The notes under the pieces are model-generated. The model saw nothing but the letters and a program-made list of their open reading frames with translations. It made no database searches and was not told where the DNA came from. From Candidatus Altarchaeota archaeon (GTDB lineage Archaea > SpSt-1190), in the NCBI GenBank assembly GCA_018221025.1, contig JAAOXX010000066.1, positions 1 through 8,675 of the forward strand: DNA of 8,675 nucleotides, written 5' to 3'. Both the position numbers and the translations under genes were made by a program. This document shows positions 1-6,273 of this stretch, one piece after another. Numbering within the stretch: the first letter of the stretch is position 1; every line of letters begins with the position of its first letter.

Positions 1-14
1 CACAAGTGGACTTT

Positions 15-36
15 GTGCATGCACTTAATATATATT
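15..36. promoter_or_regulatory. Perfect 10-bp palindrome next to a TATA-like sequence
   Basis: GTGCATGCAC at 15-24 is a perfect palindrome, followed directly by the AT-only stretch TTAATATATATT (25-36), which resembles an archaeal TATA box. A shorter inverted repeat, CACAA (1-5) with TTGTG (13-17), abuts the palindrome. If this box drives the plus-strand gene at 119, transcription would begin near 55-60 and leave a leader of about 60 nt. It could equally serve a divergent gene to the left of the window. A palindrome touching the BRE/TATA region is a common place for an archaeal regulator to bind, but that role is inference. Confidence 0.3.
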
Positions 37-74
37 TCGCTTACTGGCTATTTTGAGTTAGACATTTGACGTCT

Positions 75-90
75 TTTTAGTATAATTATG
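75..90 (+). promoter_or_regulatory. Possible proximal TATA box of the FNR-like gene
   Basis: The stretch TTTTTAGTATAATTATG contains an AT-rich TATA-like core near 79-88. A start about 26 nt downstream would fall near 106-112, leaving a leader of only about 7-12 nt before the ATG at 119. The absence of any Shine-Dalgarno sequence before that ATG fits a very short-leader or leaderless transcript, which is common in archaea. The match to consensus is modest, and the stronger TATA-like sequence at 25-36 is an alternative. Confidence 0.3.
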
Positions 91-118
91 CTTTTATGTT
101 ACTTCAATAAACAAGATT

Positions 119-757
119 ATGGAAAATTTCAAGGGAAAGATAGAGTCGCTCATTTGGCAGCATCACAATATCTTGTATATGATTATTAAATTGGAAAAGA
201 AAATGAATCTGGAAATTGGAAGATTTATCAAACTCAATTATAAGGGAGTTGAACGCTCATATACAGTTTGTAATTTTGGAAACACTGACGTCCTCGAACT
301 ATTTATTAAGATGAAAGAAGGTGGAGAAATGAGTCAAAAATTTGAGATTTCAGAAGTTGGAGATGAAGTTTCTGTAACTGGACCATTCAAGGAAGCAGAT
401 TTTTCTGGAAAAAAAATAATCGGAATTGGTGGAGGCTCTGGAATGGCGGCATTTATTTCTCTGATTCGTGATGCTGAAAAGAAAAAAGATAGGGATGTTG
501 TAATGTTTGTCAGTTCAAAGAAACTTGTAGAGGTTGGATTTTTAGGAGAGCTCCAGAAATTGAAACATTCAAAGGCTATTATCACACTAACAAAGGAGAA
601 GTCAGAAGGTTGTGAGTCCGGTCGAATTACTAAGGAGATGATAATCCGTCACATTGACCCAAAAGACTATCAAATTTTCATATGCGGACCAAAGTCATTC
701 ACAGTAGCAATTGGTGAAATTCTCAAAGAATACAAACCGCATTTGATGATGTGGTAA
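119..757 (+). CDS. FNR-like FAD/NAD(P)-binding oxidoreductase
   Basis: This is a 212-aa cytosolic flavoprotein of the ferredoxin-NADP+ reductase fold, expected to move electrons between NAD(P)H and a protein or small acceptor through FAD. Residues 1 to about 95 form the flavin barrel: RSYT at 47-50 matches the RxYS FAD-binding motif, a phosphate-site-like GGEMS lies at 68-72, and GD at 81-82 and GP at 88-89 are in place. Residues 96-212 form the nucleotide-binding half, with GGGSGMAAF at 104-112 (usually GGG[ST]GITP) and the CGP motif at 189-191. The chain ends soon after at HLMMW, with no C-terminal CxxC cluster of the kind seen in PyrK and hydrogenase gamma subunits. The ATG at 119 is the first usable start: an in-frame stop lies at 83-85, no ATG, GTG or TTG intervenes, and there is no Shine-Dalgarno sequence. 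No partner gene is visible, so the acceptor is unknown. The family is fairly secure; the exact reaction is not. Confidence 0.82.
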   Translation: MENFKGKIESLIWQHHNILYMIIKLEKKMNLEIGRFIKLNYKGVERSYTVCNFGNTDVLELFIKMKEGGEMSQKFEISEVGDEVSVTGPFKEADFSGKKIIGIGGGSGMAAFISLIRDAEKKKDRDVVMFVSSKKLVEVGFLGELQKLKHSKAIITLTKEKSEGCESGRITKEMIIRHIDPKDYQIFICGPKSFTVAIGEILKEYKPHLMMW

Positions 758-773
758 TTTTCAATTTTTGGTC

Positions 774-809
774 GAGTTTCCCGATCCGTCGGGACGGGTT
801 TCTAAACTC
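774..809. repeat. Nested inverted repeat after the FNR-like gene
   Basis: An inner perfect stem TCCCGA (779-784) / TCGGGA (789-794) closes a TCCG loop. Outer arms GAGTTT (774-779) and AAACTC (804-809) can also pair, with CCCG (780-783) able to switch partner to CGGG (795-798). The element is GC-rich in an AT-rich neighbourhood and begins 16 nt after the FNR-like stop codon. It could be part of a transcript 3' end, a small structured RNA or a dispersed palindromic repeat. The pairing is directly visible; the function is not. Confidence 0.5.
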
Positions 810-817
810 CTTGAATC

Positions 818-848
818 GTGCCGGTGAGAAAAACGAACCGGCACTTTT
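818..848 (+). terminator. Hairpin with T-run, possible bidirectional terminator
   Basis: A perfect 8-bp stem GTGCCGGT (818-825) / ACCGGCAC (837-844) encloses an 11-nt loop and is followed on the plus strand by TTTT (845-848). Read on the minus strand, the loop contains TTTTT. It lies between two converging transcripts, the plus-strand FNR-like gene and the minus-strand tRNA, which is where a bidirectional terminator would sit. Archaeal termination mainly uses T-tracts, so the hairpin may instead protect 3' ends. Confidence 0.5.
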
Positions 849-872
849 GATTAAACTTTTTAAACGTTTATA

Positions 873-945
873 TGCGCCAACCGGGATTTGAACCCGGGCT
901 GATGGCTTGGCAAGCCACTGTCATACCATCCTAGACTATTGGCGC
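873..945 (-). tRNA. tRNA-Gly, anticodon GCC
   Basis: The minus strand folds into a full cloverleaf. The 7-bp acceptor stem is GCGCCAA/TTGGCGC. The D arm GTCT...TGAC has three pairs, and the anticodon stem is GTGGC/GCCAT with one G-U pair. The loop TTGCCAA places anticodon GCC at 909-911, there is a 4-nt variable region, and the T arm is CCGGG-TTCAAAT-CCCGG. The discriminator base is A (873) and CCA is not encoded. The anticodon reads GGC and GGU codons. The sequence looks like archaeal or eukaryotic tRNA-Gly rather than the common bacterial form. No intron interrupts it. It lies 43 nt downstream of the last ATPase gene on the same strand. Confidence 0.96.
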
Positions 946-968
946 TCGTTATAATGTGGGGATTATTG

Positions 969-976
969 TTTTAAAA
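969..976 (-). promoter_or_regulatory. TATA-like box upstream of tRNA-Gly
   Basis: TTTTAAAA lies in the 43-nt gap between the subunit D stop and the tRNA, centred about 27 bp upstream of the tRNA 5' end. That is the usual archaeal TATA-to-start distance. It overlaps the palindrome AAAACGTTTT (973-982). It suggests the tRNA has its own promoter, although the gap has no run of five or more T on the transcribed strand that would stop read-through from the operon. Confidence 0.45.
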
Positions 977-988
977 CGTTTTTTGTGT

Positions 989-1582
989 CTAGCCCTTAAA
1001 TAATTTGAGTTTGGAGAAATTTTCTCTCTCGGCCTCCTCAAAAAGCAAAATTATCTTTTTAATTTCTTCGTCAATTTTAGGAATGATTTTCTTCTCAAGA
1101 GCATTAAATCTCCTCCTCGTTGAGTCTATTTCATTCAGTATTCGTTTGACACCAACTTCGGTATTCACAAGTTCAAGTCCTTTTTTTATCAGAGCTTCGT
1201 ATTCTTCCTTAGTCTTATTGACTCTCAAGGAAACGGGCAAAGGGGACACAATATGTATTTCTTCTTCCAGACGGGTGCTTGGTATTTTCACCCCCATAAC
1301 ATTTTTTATTGAGAGGCTCGCATCAATTTCAGAAGGTGTAGATTCACTAATTATTTGTATGATTGGGATGCCGTCATATGCAACTGCAAGCACCATTGCA
1401 CTTCTTGCAAGCTCATAGCGTTTCGAGAAGTCTTCTCTCGCCTTAAGAACATCGCCAACTCGATTTTTTAGTTCGAGCACCAATGCATCTAATTTTTTCT
1501 CCAGAATACCCTTACTCGTTATAAGAAAGGTTTTCCTTTTTTTTAGTGAGAGAAGTTCACCCCTCATTGGTCTCTTTTCCAT
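989..1582 (-). CDS. atpD: A-type ATP synthase subunit D (central shaft)
   Basis: Subunit D is the long antiparallel coiled coil that turns inside the A3B3 head and, with F, passes rotation to C and the K ring. The 197-aa protein opens with KRPMRGELLSLKKRK, matching the family's PTRxELLxLKKRL start. It ends with the second signature helix, STRRRFNALEKKIIP, followed by an ERENFSKLK stretch. Both long helices are rich in heptad-like hydrophobic and charged residues, with a mixed middle segment at about 65-120. I chose ATG 1580-1582: AAAGGAGGA (1588-1596) sits just upstream, and the homologous region starts there. An ATG at 1612 in the same frame would add a ten-residue Arg-rich extension without homology, and an ATG at 1567 has a poorer ribosome site. 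The gene overlaps the end of subunit B by 26 nt and is the last of the operon (stop TAG). Confidence 0.93.
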   Translation of the reverse strand: MEKRPMRGELLSLKKRKTFLITSKGILEKKLDALVLELKNRVGDVLKAREDFSKRYELARSAMVLAVAYDGIPIIQIISESTPSEIDASLSIKNVMGVKIPSTRLEEEIHIVSPLPVSLRVNKTKEEYEALIKKGLELVNTEVGVKRILNEIDSTRRRFNALEKKIIPKIDEEIKKIILLFEEAERENFSKLKLFKG

Positions 1583-2930
1583 GATTTTCCTCCTTTGAAG
1601 CCGACATCTCAAACTTAGTCAATTCAGATTCTGGTACTATACTAAATAATTCAAGTGCAAGATTGAGGCTATGGGATATATCACGATTCTCATAGAAACC
1701 TTGATTCATGAACTTTGATTCAAAATTTCCTGCAAATTCAAGTATTTTTTTATCAGACTCTCCAAGCACACTTTCACCCACAATTGCAACAATATTTCTG
1801 AGTTCAACTGCCCTTGCATACAAGGCATAAAGCTGATCTGAAATACTCTGGTGATTTAACCGTGTCTTATCTTCACCAATTCCTCTCGGCATCAGCCTAG
1901 ACAAACTTGAAAGTGGCTGGATTGATGGATATATGTTTTTTTTGTGAAGTTCTCTGCTAAGCACAACTTGACCCTCAGTAATATAGCCGGTGAGATCCGG
2001 CACGGGATGAGTCACATCGTCATCCGGCATAGTAAGTATTGGAAGCTGTGTTATTGAACCCGCCTTACCCTTTATTCGCCCAGCCCTCTCATATATGCTT
2101 GCAAGGTCTGTATACATGTATCCCGGATATCCCATTTTGCTTGGAAGTTCACCCCTCGATGCACTGACCTCGCGCAGAGCGTCGCAGTAATTAGTCATGT
2201 CACTTAAGATAACTAAGACATTCATACCTTGTTCATAAGCTAAATATTCCGCCGTAGTCAACGCCATCTTGGGGGTAATGAGTCTCTCAATTGTTGGGTC
2301 TTCCGACATATTAAGGAACAACACGGATCGTTCGAGGGCGCCAGACCCTTCGAGTGAATTGATTAAGAAGCGAGATTCTTCATTAGTTATTCCCATAGCA
2401 CCAAACACAATACCAAAGTTCTCATCAGACACCTTAGCCTGCCTTGCAATCTGGGCTGCAAGTTTATGGTGCAAGAGTCCTGAGCCGCTGAAGATTGGAA
2501 GTTTTTGACCTCTCACAAGAGAACACATAACATCTAAGGTGCTGATTCCAGTCTGTACAAAATTGGAAGGCACATCTCTTGACACGGGATTGAGTGCATT
2601 GCCTCTCACATCAATTTTTTCTTCAAAGCGCGGCATAAGCCCCCCATCAATTGGAACACCCATGCCGTTGAAGACGCGACCAAGCATTTCAGAACCCACC
2701 CCAAGTCGCAGTACCTCACCAGAAAACCGAATTCTTGACCTTCTACTAAGACCAAGCGTATTGCCAAGCACTTGAACTACTGCGAGTCCTTCACCAACTT
2801 CAATAACTTGTCCCACAAGATCGGTTTCATCACGAATTCGAACAAGCTCCCCATAGCTCACACCACTTACTCCTTCAACAAAAAGAAGTGGGCCTTTGAT
2901 TTCTTTTACAGTCTGATATTCTTTTATCAC
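1557..2930 (-). CDS. atpB: A-type ATP synthase subunit B (non-catalytic head)
   Basis: Subunit B alternates with A in the A3B3 hexamer and completes the catalytic interfaces. The 457-aa length is normal for the family (about 460). It shows an N-terminal beta-barrel from residue 1 (KEYQTVKEIKGPLLFVEG) and RGQKLPIFSGSG at 140-151. The degenerate nucleotide loop SGSGLLHHKL (148-157) lacks the GKT of a working P-loop, as expected for B. AMGITNEESRF and LSDMTNYCDALREVS follow, then MPDDDVTHPVPDLTGYITEGQ at about 301-321 and SSLSRLM at 341-347, where R345 is the likely arginine finger reaching the A-subunit ATP. The last 17 residues are a charged Glu/Lys/Asn tail with no clear homology, encoded where B runs into D. 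The start is GTG (2928-2930), overlapping the A stop as GTGA, with GAGGAG (2939-2944) 8 nt upstream. Confidence 0.96.
   Translation of the reverse strand: MIKEYQTVKEIKGPLLFVEGVSGVSYGELVRIRDETDLVGQVIEVGEGLAVVQVLGNTLGLSRRSRIRFSGEVLRLGVGSEMLGRVFNGMGVPIDGGLMPRFEEKIDVRGNALNPVSRDVPSNFVQTGISTLDVMCSLVRGQKLPIFSGSGLLHHKLAAQIARQAKVSDENFGIVFGAMGITNEESRFLINSLEGSGALERSVLFLNMSEDPTIERLITPKMALTTAEYLAYEQGMNVLVILSDMTNYCDALREVSASRGELPSKMGYPGYMYTDLASIYERAGRIKGKAGSITQLPILTMPDDDVTHPVPDLTGYITEGQVVLSRELHKKNIYPSIQPLSSLSRLMPRGIGEDKTRLNHQSISDQLYALYARAVELRNIVAIVGESVLGESDKKILEFAGNFESKFMNQGFYENRDISHSLNLALELFSIVPESELTKFEMSASKEENHGKETNEG
1588..1596 (-). promoter_or_regulatory. Shine-Dalgarno that fixes the subunit D start
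   Basis: AAAGGAGGA on the minus strand ends 5 nt before ATG 1580-1582, inside the 3' end of subunit B. It supports that start over the upstream in-frame ATG at 1612. Confidence 0.75.
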
Positions 2931-4582
2931 AATAACATCTCCTCTAATGATTTGTATTGACTCTCAAATTCTTCGGGCGACCGATTTTTTAGACGGAGTA
3001 TTTCCATAAAGAAATGATTTGAACTTATTTCTTCAAAAGAAGCACCGTTGGCAAGACTTGAAAATGAAAAGTCTTTGAAAATTTCAATTGCCTTCATTAT
3101 TTTTTCACTTTTTTCCTCCGTACAAAAAGCATCTTTTGAGAAGGCATTTTGTTGCAGAAAACCTTCCCGAATCAATTTCCCAATTAATAACACAAGCTTC
3201 TCCTTGTCTTGTAGTGCATCGGGACCAATTAATTGAACCACCTCTTCAATCTCTGCCTCGCGATTCAGTAAACTAAACGCCCACCCCGGAAAATCAACAC
3301 CAATACCATCAAGCGAATATGAAGACGTCCAATCGATTGCGGGAAAGTGTCTCCGACTCGAGAGTTTTTTATTTAGTGAAATAAATGTCCTTACCACCTT
3401 CAAAGTATTTTGTGTCACTGGTTCAGAAAAATCACCTCCGGGCGGAGATATCGCACCAAGAAGAGTCAATGAACCCGTAGCATTTGAAAAGGTCCTTATA
3501 ACACCGGCCCTCTCATAAAAAGCCGCAATCCTCGAAGACAGATTTGCGGGGTAACCCTGCTCACCTGGCATTTCGCCGAGTCTTGAATTTATTTCGCGTA
3601 GGGCTTCGGCCCACCTTGAAGTTGAATCGGAAATTACACCAACATGGTATCCCATGTCACGATAATATTCACCAATAGTTGCCCCAAGATAAATCGAAGA
3701 TTCCCTCGCAGTAACAGGCATATTAGACGTATTTGCAATGAGAGTCGTTCTATTTAGAAGAGGAAGCTCACCCTTCTTTAGTTTTGAAAAACTATCGAGG
3801 AGGTCTGCCATTTCATTGCCTCTCTCCCCACACCCAACATAAATTACAACATCAAAGTCAGAAAATTTGGCGATTGACTGAAGAACTACAGTTTTACCAA
3901 CTCCGAATCCTCCAGACAGAGCAGCTGAACCCCCCTTACTTATAGTAAAAAGTGAATCAAGTGACCTTAAACCTGTTCTCAATTTTTTCTTAGGTGGTAG
4001 TTTTTCTGATATGGGTCTAGGGAGACGAATAGGCCATTTTTGCATGAGAGTAATTTTTGAACCCCCAACCGTAGTAATTTTATCAGTTACTTTGAAGGAA
4101 CCTACTTTGATTTTACCAACTTTTCCTGAAATTCCACGCGGGACCATAATCCGATGTTCAAGCCCAAGCTCCTTCACAATACCCAATACGGAGCCAAACG
4201 CGACGTGGTCTCCTTCCGAGACCAGCGGCTTAAAATTCCATTTTTTCTTCCTATCAAGGGACGGTATTGACATACCACGTAGTATGAAGTCTGATTCACT
4301 CGTAAATTCCTTCAAAGGTCTTTGCACCCCATCATAAATTGAACTTAAGAGTCCTGGACCAAGTTCAGCAATAAACGGCATACCAGTATCTTTTACGGGT
4401 TCTCCAGGACGAAGACCGAGGGTAGATTCATATACCTGTACATACGATGTGTTTTCCTTAATTCTTACAATTTCACCCATAAGTCCAAGTTTACCAACAA
4501 GAACAACATTATACATCTTGGCGTTCTCCAGTCCTTCAACCAAGACAAGCGGACCTGAAATTTTTTTGATTACACCTTTCAT
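2927..4582 (-). CDS. atpA: A-type ATP synthase catalytic subunit A
   Basis: Subunit A binds and turns over ATP in the A3B3 head. At 551 aa it is shorter than the roughly 580-590 usual in archaea. Residues 1-70 are the N-terminal barrel (KKISGPLVLVEG). About 105-195 is the non-homologous region that distinguishes A from B (SLDRKKKWNFKP, HRIMVPRGISG, QKWPIRLPRP). The P-loop is GGFGVGKT at 224-231, where archaeal A subunits normally have GPFGSGKT. GCGERGNEM (250-258) carries the likely catalytic base E253. ISDSTSRWAEALRE (317-330) is the Walker B region, followed by GEMPGEQGYPANLSSRIA, and FPAIDWTSSYS (413-423) lies near the adenine site. No intein is present. ATG 4580-4582 overlaps the F stop as ATGA, with GGTGAT (4586-4591) 3 nt upstream. 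All catalytic residues appear intact. Confidence 0.97.
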   Translation of the reverse strand: MKGVIKKISGPLVLVEGLENAKMYNVVLVGKLGLMGEIVRIKENTSYVQVYESTLGLRPGEPVKDTGMPFIAELGPGLLSSIYDGVQRPLKEFTSESDFILRGMSIPSLDRKKKWNFKPLVSEGDHVAFGSVLGIVKELGLEHRIMVPRGISGKVGKIKVGSFKVTDKITTVGGSKITLMQKWPIRLPRPISEKLPPKKKLRTGLRSLDSLFTISKGGSAALSGGFGVGKTVVLQSIAKFSDFDVVIYVGCGERGNEMADLLDSFSKLKKGELPLLNRTTLIANTSNMPVTARESSIYLGATIGEYYRDMGYHVGVISDSTSRWAEALREINSRLGEMPGEQGYPANLSSRIAAFYERAGVIRTFSNATGSLTLLGAISPPGGDFSEPVTQNTLKVVRTFISLNKKLSSRRHFPAIDWTSSYSLDGIGVDFPGWAFSLLNREAEIEEVVQLIGPDALQDKEKLVLLIGKLIREGFLQQNAFSKDAFCTEEKSEKIMKAIEIFKDFSFSSLANGASFEEISSNHFFMEILRLKNRSPEEFESQYKSLEEMLL

Positions 4583-4854
4583 TTAATCACCACACCGAGC
4601 ACATCACTAATAAGATTCCCAAGCCCTTCTGAAGTTCCTTCTATCTGTACGAAAGCAGGTTGTATTGAACTGTGAATTTTTTTTATTGTAGATTTGTCAA
4701 AAGCTTTCAGCATCTTTGATTGAAAAAATACCGCCACAATATCATCTCTATTTATTAGGGCCTTCATGGCTTCTGGCCGATTATATACCTCTTTAATACC
4801 GGCAAGACGAAAACCAAGCGATACATCAAAATCAGAAACTACTGCTATTTTCAT
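4579..4854 (-). CDS. atpF: A-type ATP synthase subunit F (rotor)
   Basis: Subunit F is the small Rossmann-like rotor protein that binds D and regulates or couples ATP hydrolysis. The 91-aa product begins MKIAVVSDFDVSLGFRLAG, matching the family's IAVIGDxDTVxGFRLAG start with SD in place of GD. It continues with EVYNRPEAM and ends in the predicted C-terminal helix EGLGNLISDVLGVVIK. It is slightly shorter than the usual 100 or so residues. ATG 4852-4854 is preceded by AAAGGAGGAA (4862-4871), 9 nt from GGAGG to ATG, inside the subunit C gene. F overlaps C by 23 nt and A by 4 nt (ATGA). Confidence 0.93.
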   Translation of the reverse strand: MKIAVVSDFDVSLGFRLAGIKEVYNRPEAMKALINRDDIVAVFFQSKMLKAFDKSTIKKIHSSIQPAFVQIEGTSEGLGNLISDVLGVVIK

Positions 4855-5752
4855 ATATTAATTCCTCCTTTAATTTTTCTCTGTTAAAGTTTGAAACAAC
4901 CCCCGCACCAATAATACGAATATTTCTACTTTCAACTTCCTTCGAATCAATGTAATTTATTATGGCATCGATATTTCTCAATCCTCGAACCGATTTAAGT
5001 TTGAGTGTGTATTTTTCAATTTCAGTTTCAATCAATTCTGGTTCATTTGATACTGCACCAAAATTTTCGTGCACAAAATTAATTAATTGAGCATAAGTTT
5101 TTGGAATACCCCGCCTATATTTTCCAACAAGTTCAGAATCAATGGAATATACCGCCGACTTCAATCGGTTTAAAGTATCATGGGCGAACAACGCTTTCTC
5201 AAAATATGGTTTCACCTTTTTTGGAACTAATAAGAACTGTTTCAGCCAATTGATGAAGATGATGTTTTCCATTTCGGACGGTGTTTTTTTCATCTTTACT
5301 CCGTCCACCAATGGAGTCGATAATGAATTGATAAGTGAATTCAAAGGCAGACCGTAGATTTCAAAAAAGAGACGCGGGTTGATATAAGGGGAAGGAGCAA
5401 TAAATTTTTTCAAATATTCTTTTGGCAAGTTGCCGACTTTACCTCTTATTAAGACTATGAGATTTAACATGTCGAGCTTCAAGAAAAGAGGTTGGAGCAG
5501 TTTTCGAATATTATCTGAAGAGAACTTGTAGATTTCAAGGACTTCTCGTGCATAATTTTGATGAGTTATTGACTGAAGAGTCGAGAGGTCTGTGTCCCTG
5601 TTTAACATAATTTCTTTCTTGTAAGGGGTGCTTGATAAGTAATTTAAGAGCTCAGAGACGCTGTTTGAATCGAGCATCGCATCATAGTCTCGAGACTTGA
5701 ACAACCGACTCTTTCTTGCCATTACCCTCGCAAATACCGCATGCAAATTCAC
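4832..5752 (-). CDS. atpC: A-type ATP synthase subunit C (rotor-ring coupler)
   Basis: Subunit C (the V-ATPase d homologue) is the helical funnel that joins the D/F shaft to the top of the membrane K ring. The 306-aa protein shows the family pattern of repeated helical modules. RVMARKSRLFKSRDYDAML at 9-27 corresponds to ARVRAMKSKLLSxEDYxxLL, LLNYLSSTPYKKEI lies at 35-48, and DMLNLIVLIRGKVGNLP at 94-110 corresponds to the ENLKxxLRxK segment. It is some 40-50 residues shorter than the archaeal homologues I recall. The start is GTG (5750-5752), overlapping the E stop as GTGA, with a clean GGTGAT ribosome site (5758-5763) 5 nt upstream. It overlaps F by 23 nt. Position and motifs make the assignment firm despite low overall conservation. 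Confidence 0.92.
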   Translation of the reverse strand: MNLHAVFARVMARKSRLFKSRDYDAMLDSNSVSELLNYLSSTPYKKEIMLNRDTDLSTLQSITHQNYAREVLEIYKFSSDNIRKLLQPLFLKLDMLNLIVLIRGKVGNLPKEYLKKFIAPSPYINPRLFFEIYGLPLNSLINSLSTPLVDGVKMKKTPSEMENIIFINWLKQFLLVPKKVKPYFEKALFAHDTLNRLKSAVYSIDSELVGKYRRGIPKTYAQLINFVHENFGAVSNEPELIETEIEKYTLKLKSVRGLRNIDAIINYIDSKEVESRNIRIIGAGVVSNFNREKLKEELIYENSSSF

Positions 5753-6273
5753 TTTGTATCACCAAATAAGTCTTTTAGGATTTTTGAATAATTTTTTTCG
5801 ATGTACAGGTCAACAATGTCTGGAATTTCTGCAGACACATAAACACGGCGTTGTCCAATTCTCATACCACGAATGTCATCGTCTACAACTGCCCCCTTAA
5901 AGAGTCCCTTCAATTCTGGACCAACAGAAATCTGTGGATTTTTGAATTGAATCTTCCCAATTTTTAATACCTTATTAAATAATTTTTTTGGGGATTTCTC
6001 GAGTTCAGCAATAAGAGAGGCGCGAAGGCTTGAAAATATTTCAGTCTCTTTCGATAATTTCCATCTGTTAAACTGTGTATGTAACTCTCCCGCCTTAACC
6101 GATGAATTTCCTTCCGCCCTTTTTTTTGCGAGCTCAAGCTCCTTCTTGTAAGACTTTTCAATTTCTGTTTTGACGGCATCAATTGAAATTTTTCTTTTAG
6201 TCCTCGCCACTTTCATAAGAGCGTTCACGTCGTGCTTCACTCTTTGCACTATGACTTCATCGAGACCCGTCAT
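5749..6273 (-). CDS. atpE: A-type ATP synthase subunit E (peripheral stalk)
   Basis: Subunit E pairs with H to form the peripheral stalks that hold the A3B3 head still against rotation. The 174-aa protein is helical and highly charged over about 1-60, as expected for the coiled-coil half. A globular C-terminal half (about 75-174) would cap subunit B. The ending GAVVDDDIRGMRIGQRRVYV...DLYIEKNYSKILKDLF keeps the overall plan of the family C-terminus (GGxxxxxxDGxIxxDNT...LF) but is divergent, and the protein is a little short (usual about 190-200). ATG 6271-6273 overlaps the K stop by one base (TAATG) without a good Shine-Dalgarno sequence, so translation is probably coupled to K. Identity rests on position plus architecture more than on motifs. 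Confidence 0.88.
   Translation of the reverse strand: MTGLDEVIVQRVKHDVNALMKVARTKRKISIDAVKTEIEKSYKKELELAKKRAEGNSSVKAGELHTQFNRWKLSKETEIFSSLRASLIAELEKSPKKLFNKVLKIGKIQFKNPQISVGPELKGLFKGAVVDDDIRGMRIGQRRVYVSAEIPDIVDLYIEKNYSKILKDLFGDTK

Noticed and set aside
148..757. FNR-like gene as a pseudogene or fragment because of its short length
   Set aside because: Both the flavin and nucleotide halves are present with their key motifs, the frame is open, and the length is acceptable for compact FNR-fold proteins.
1005..1418. 137-codon open frame on the plus strand inside subunit D
   Set aside because: Lies wholly antisense to a gene with clear family motifs, has Ser/Ile-rich low-complexity content and no recognisable domain. 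It is a shadow of the real gene.
1583..1612. Upstream ATG (1610-1612) as the start of subunit D
   Set aside because: It would add an Arg-rich ten-residue leader with no homology, while ATG 1580-1582 has AAAGGAGGA at ideal spacing and matches the family N-terminus.
3890..3913. Intein in the subunit A P-loop
   Set aside because: Archaeal A subunits often carry an intein here, but the reading frame runs straight through the P-loop with no insertion.
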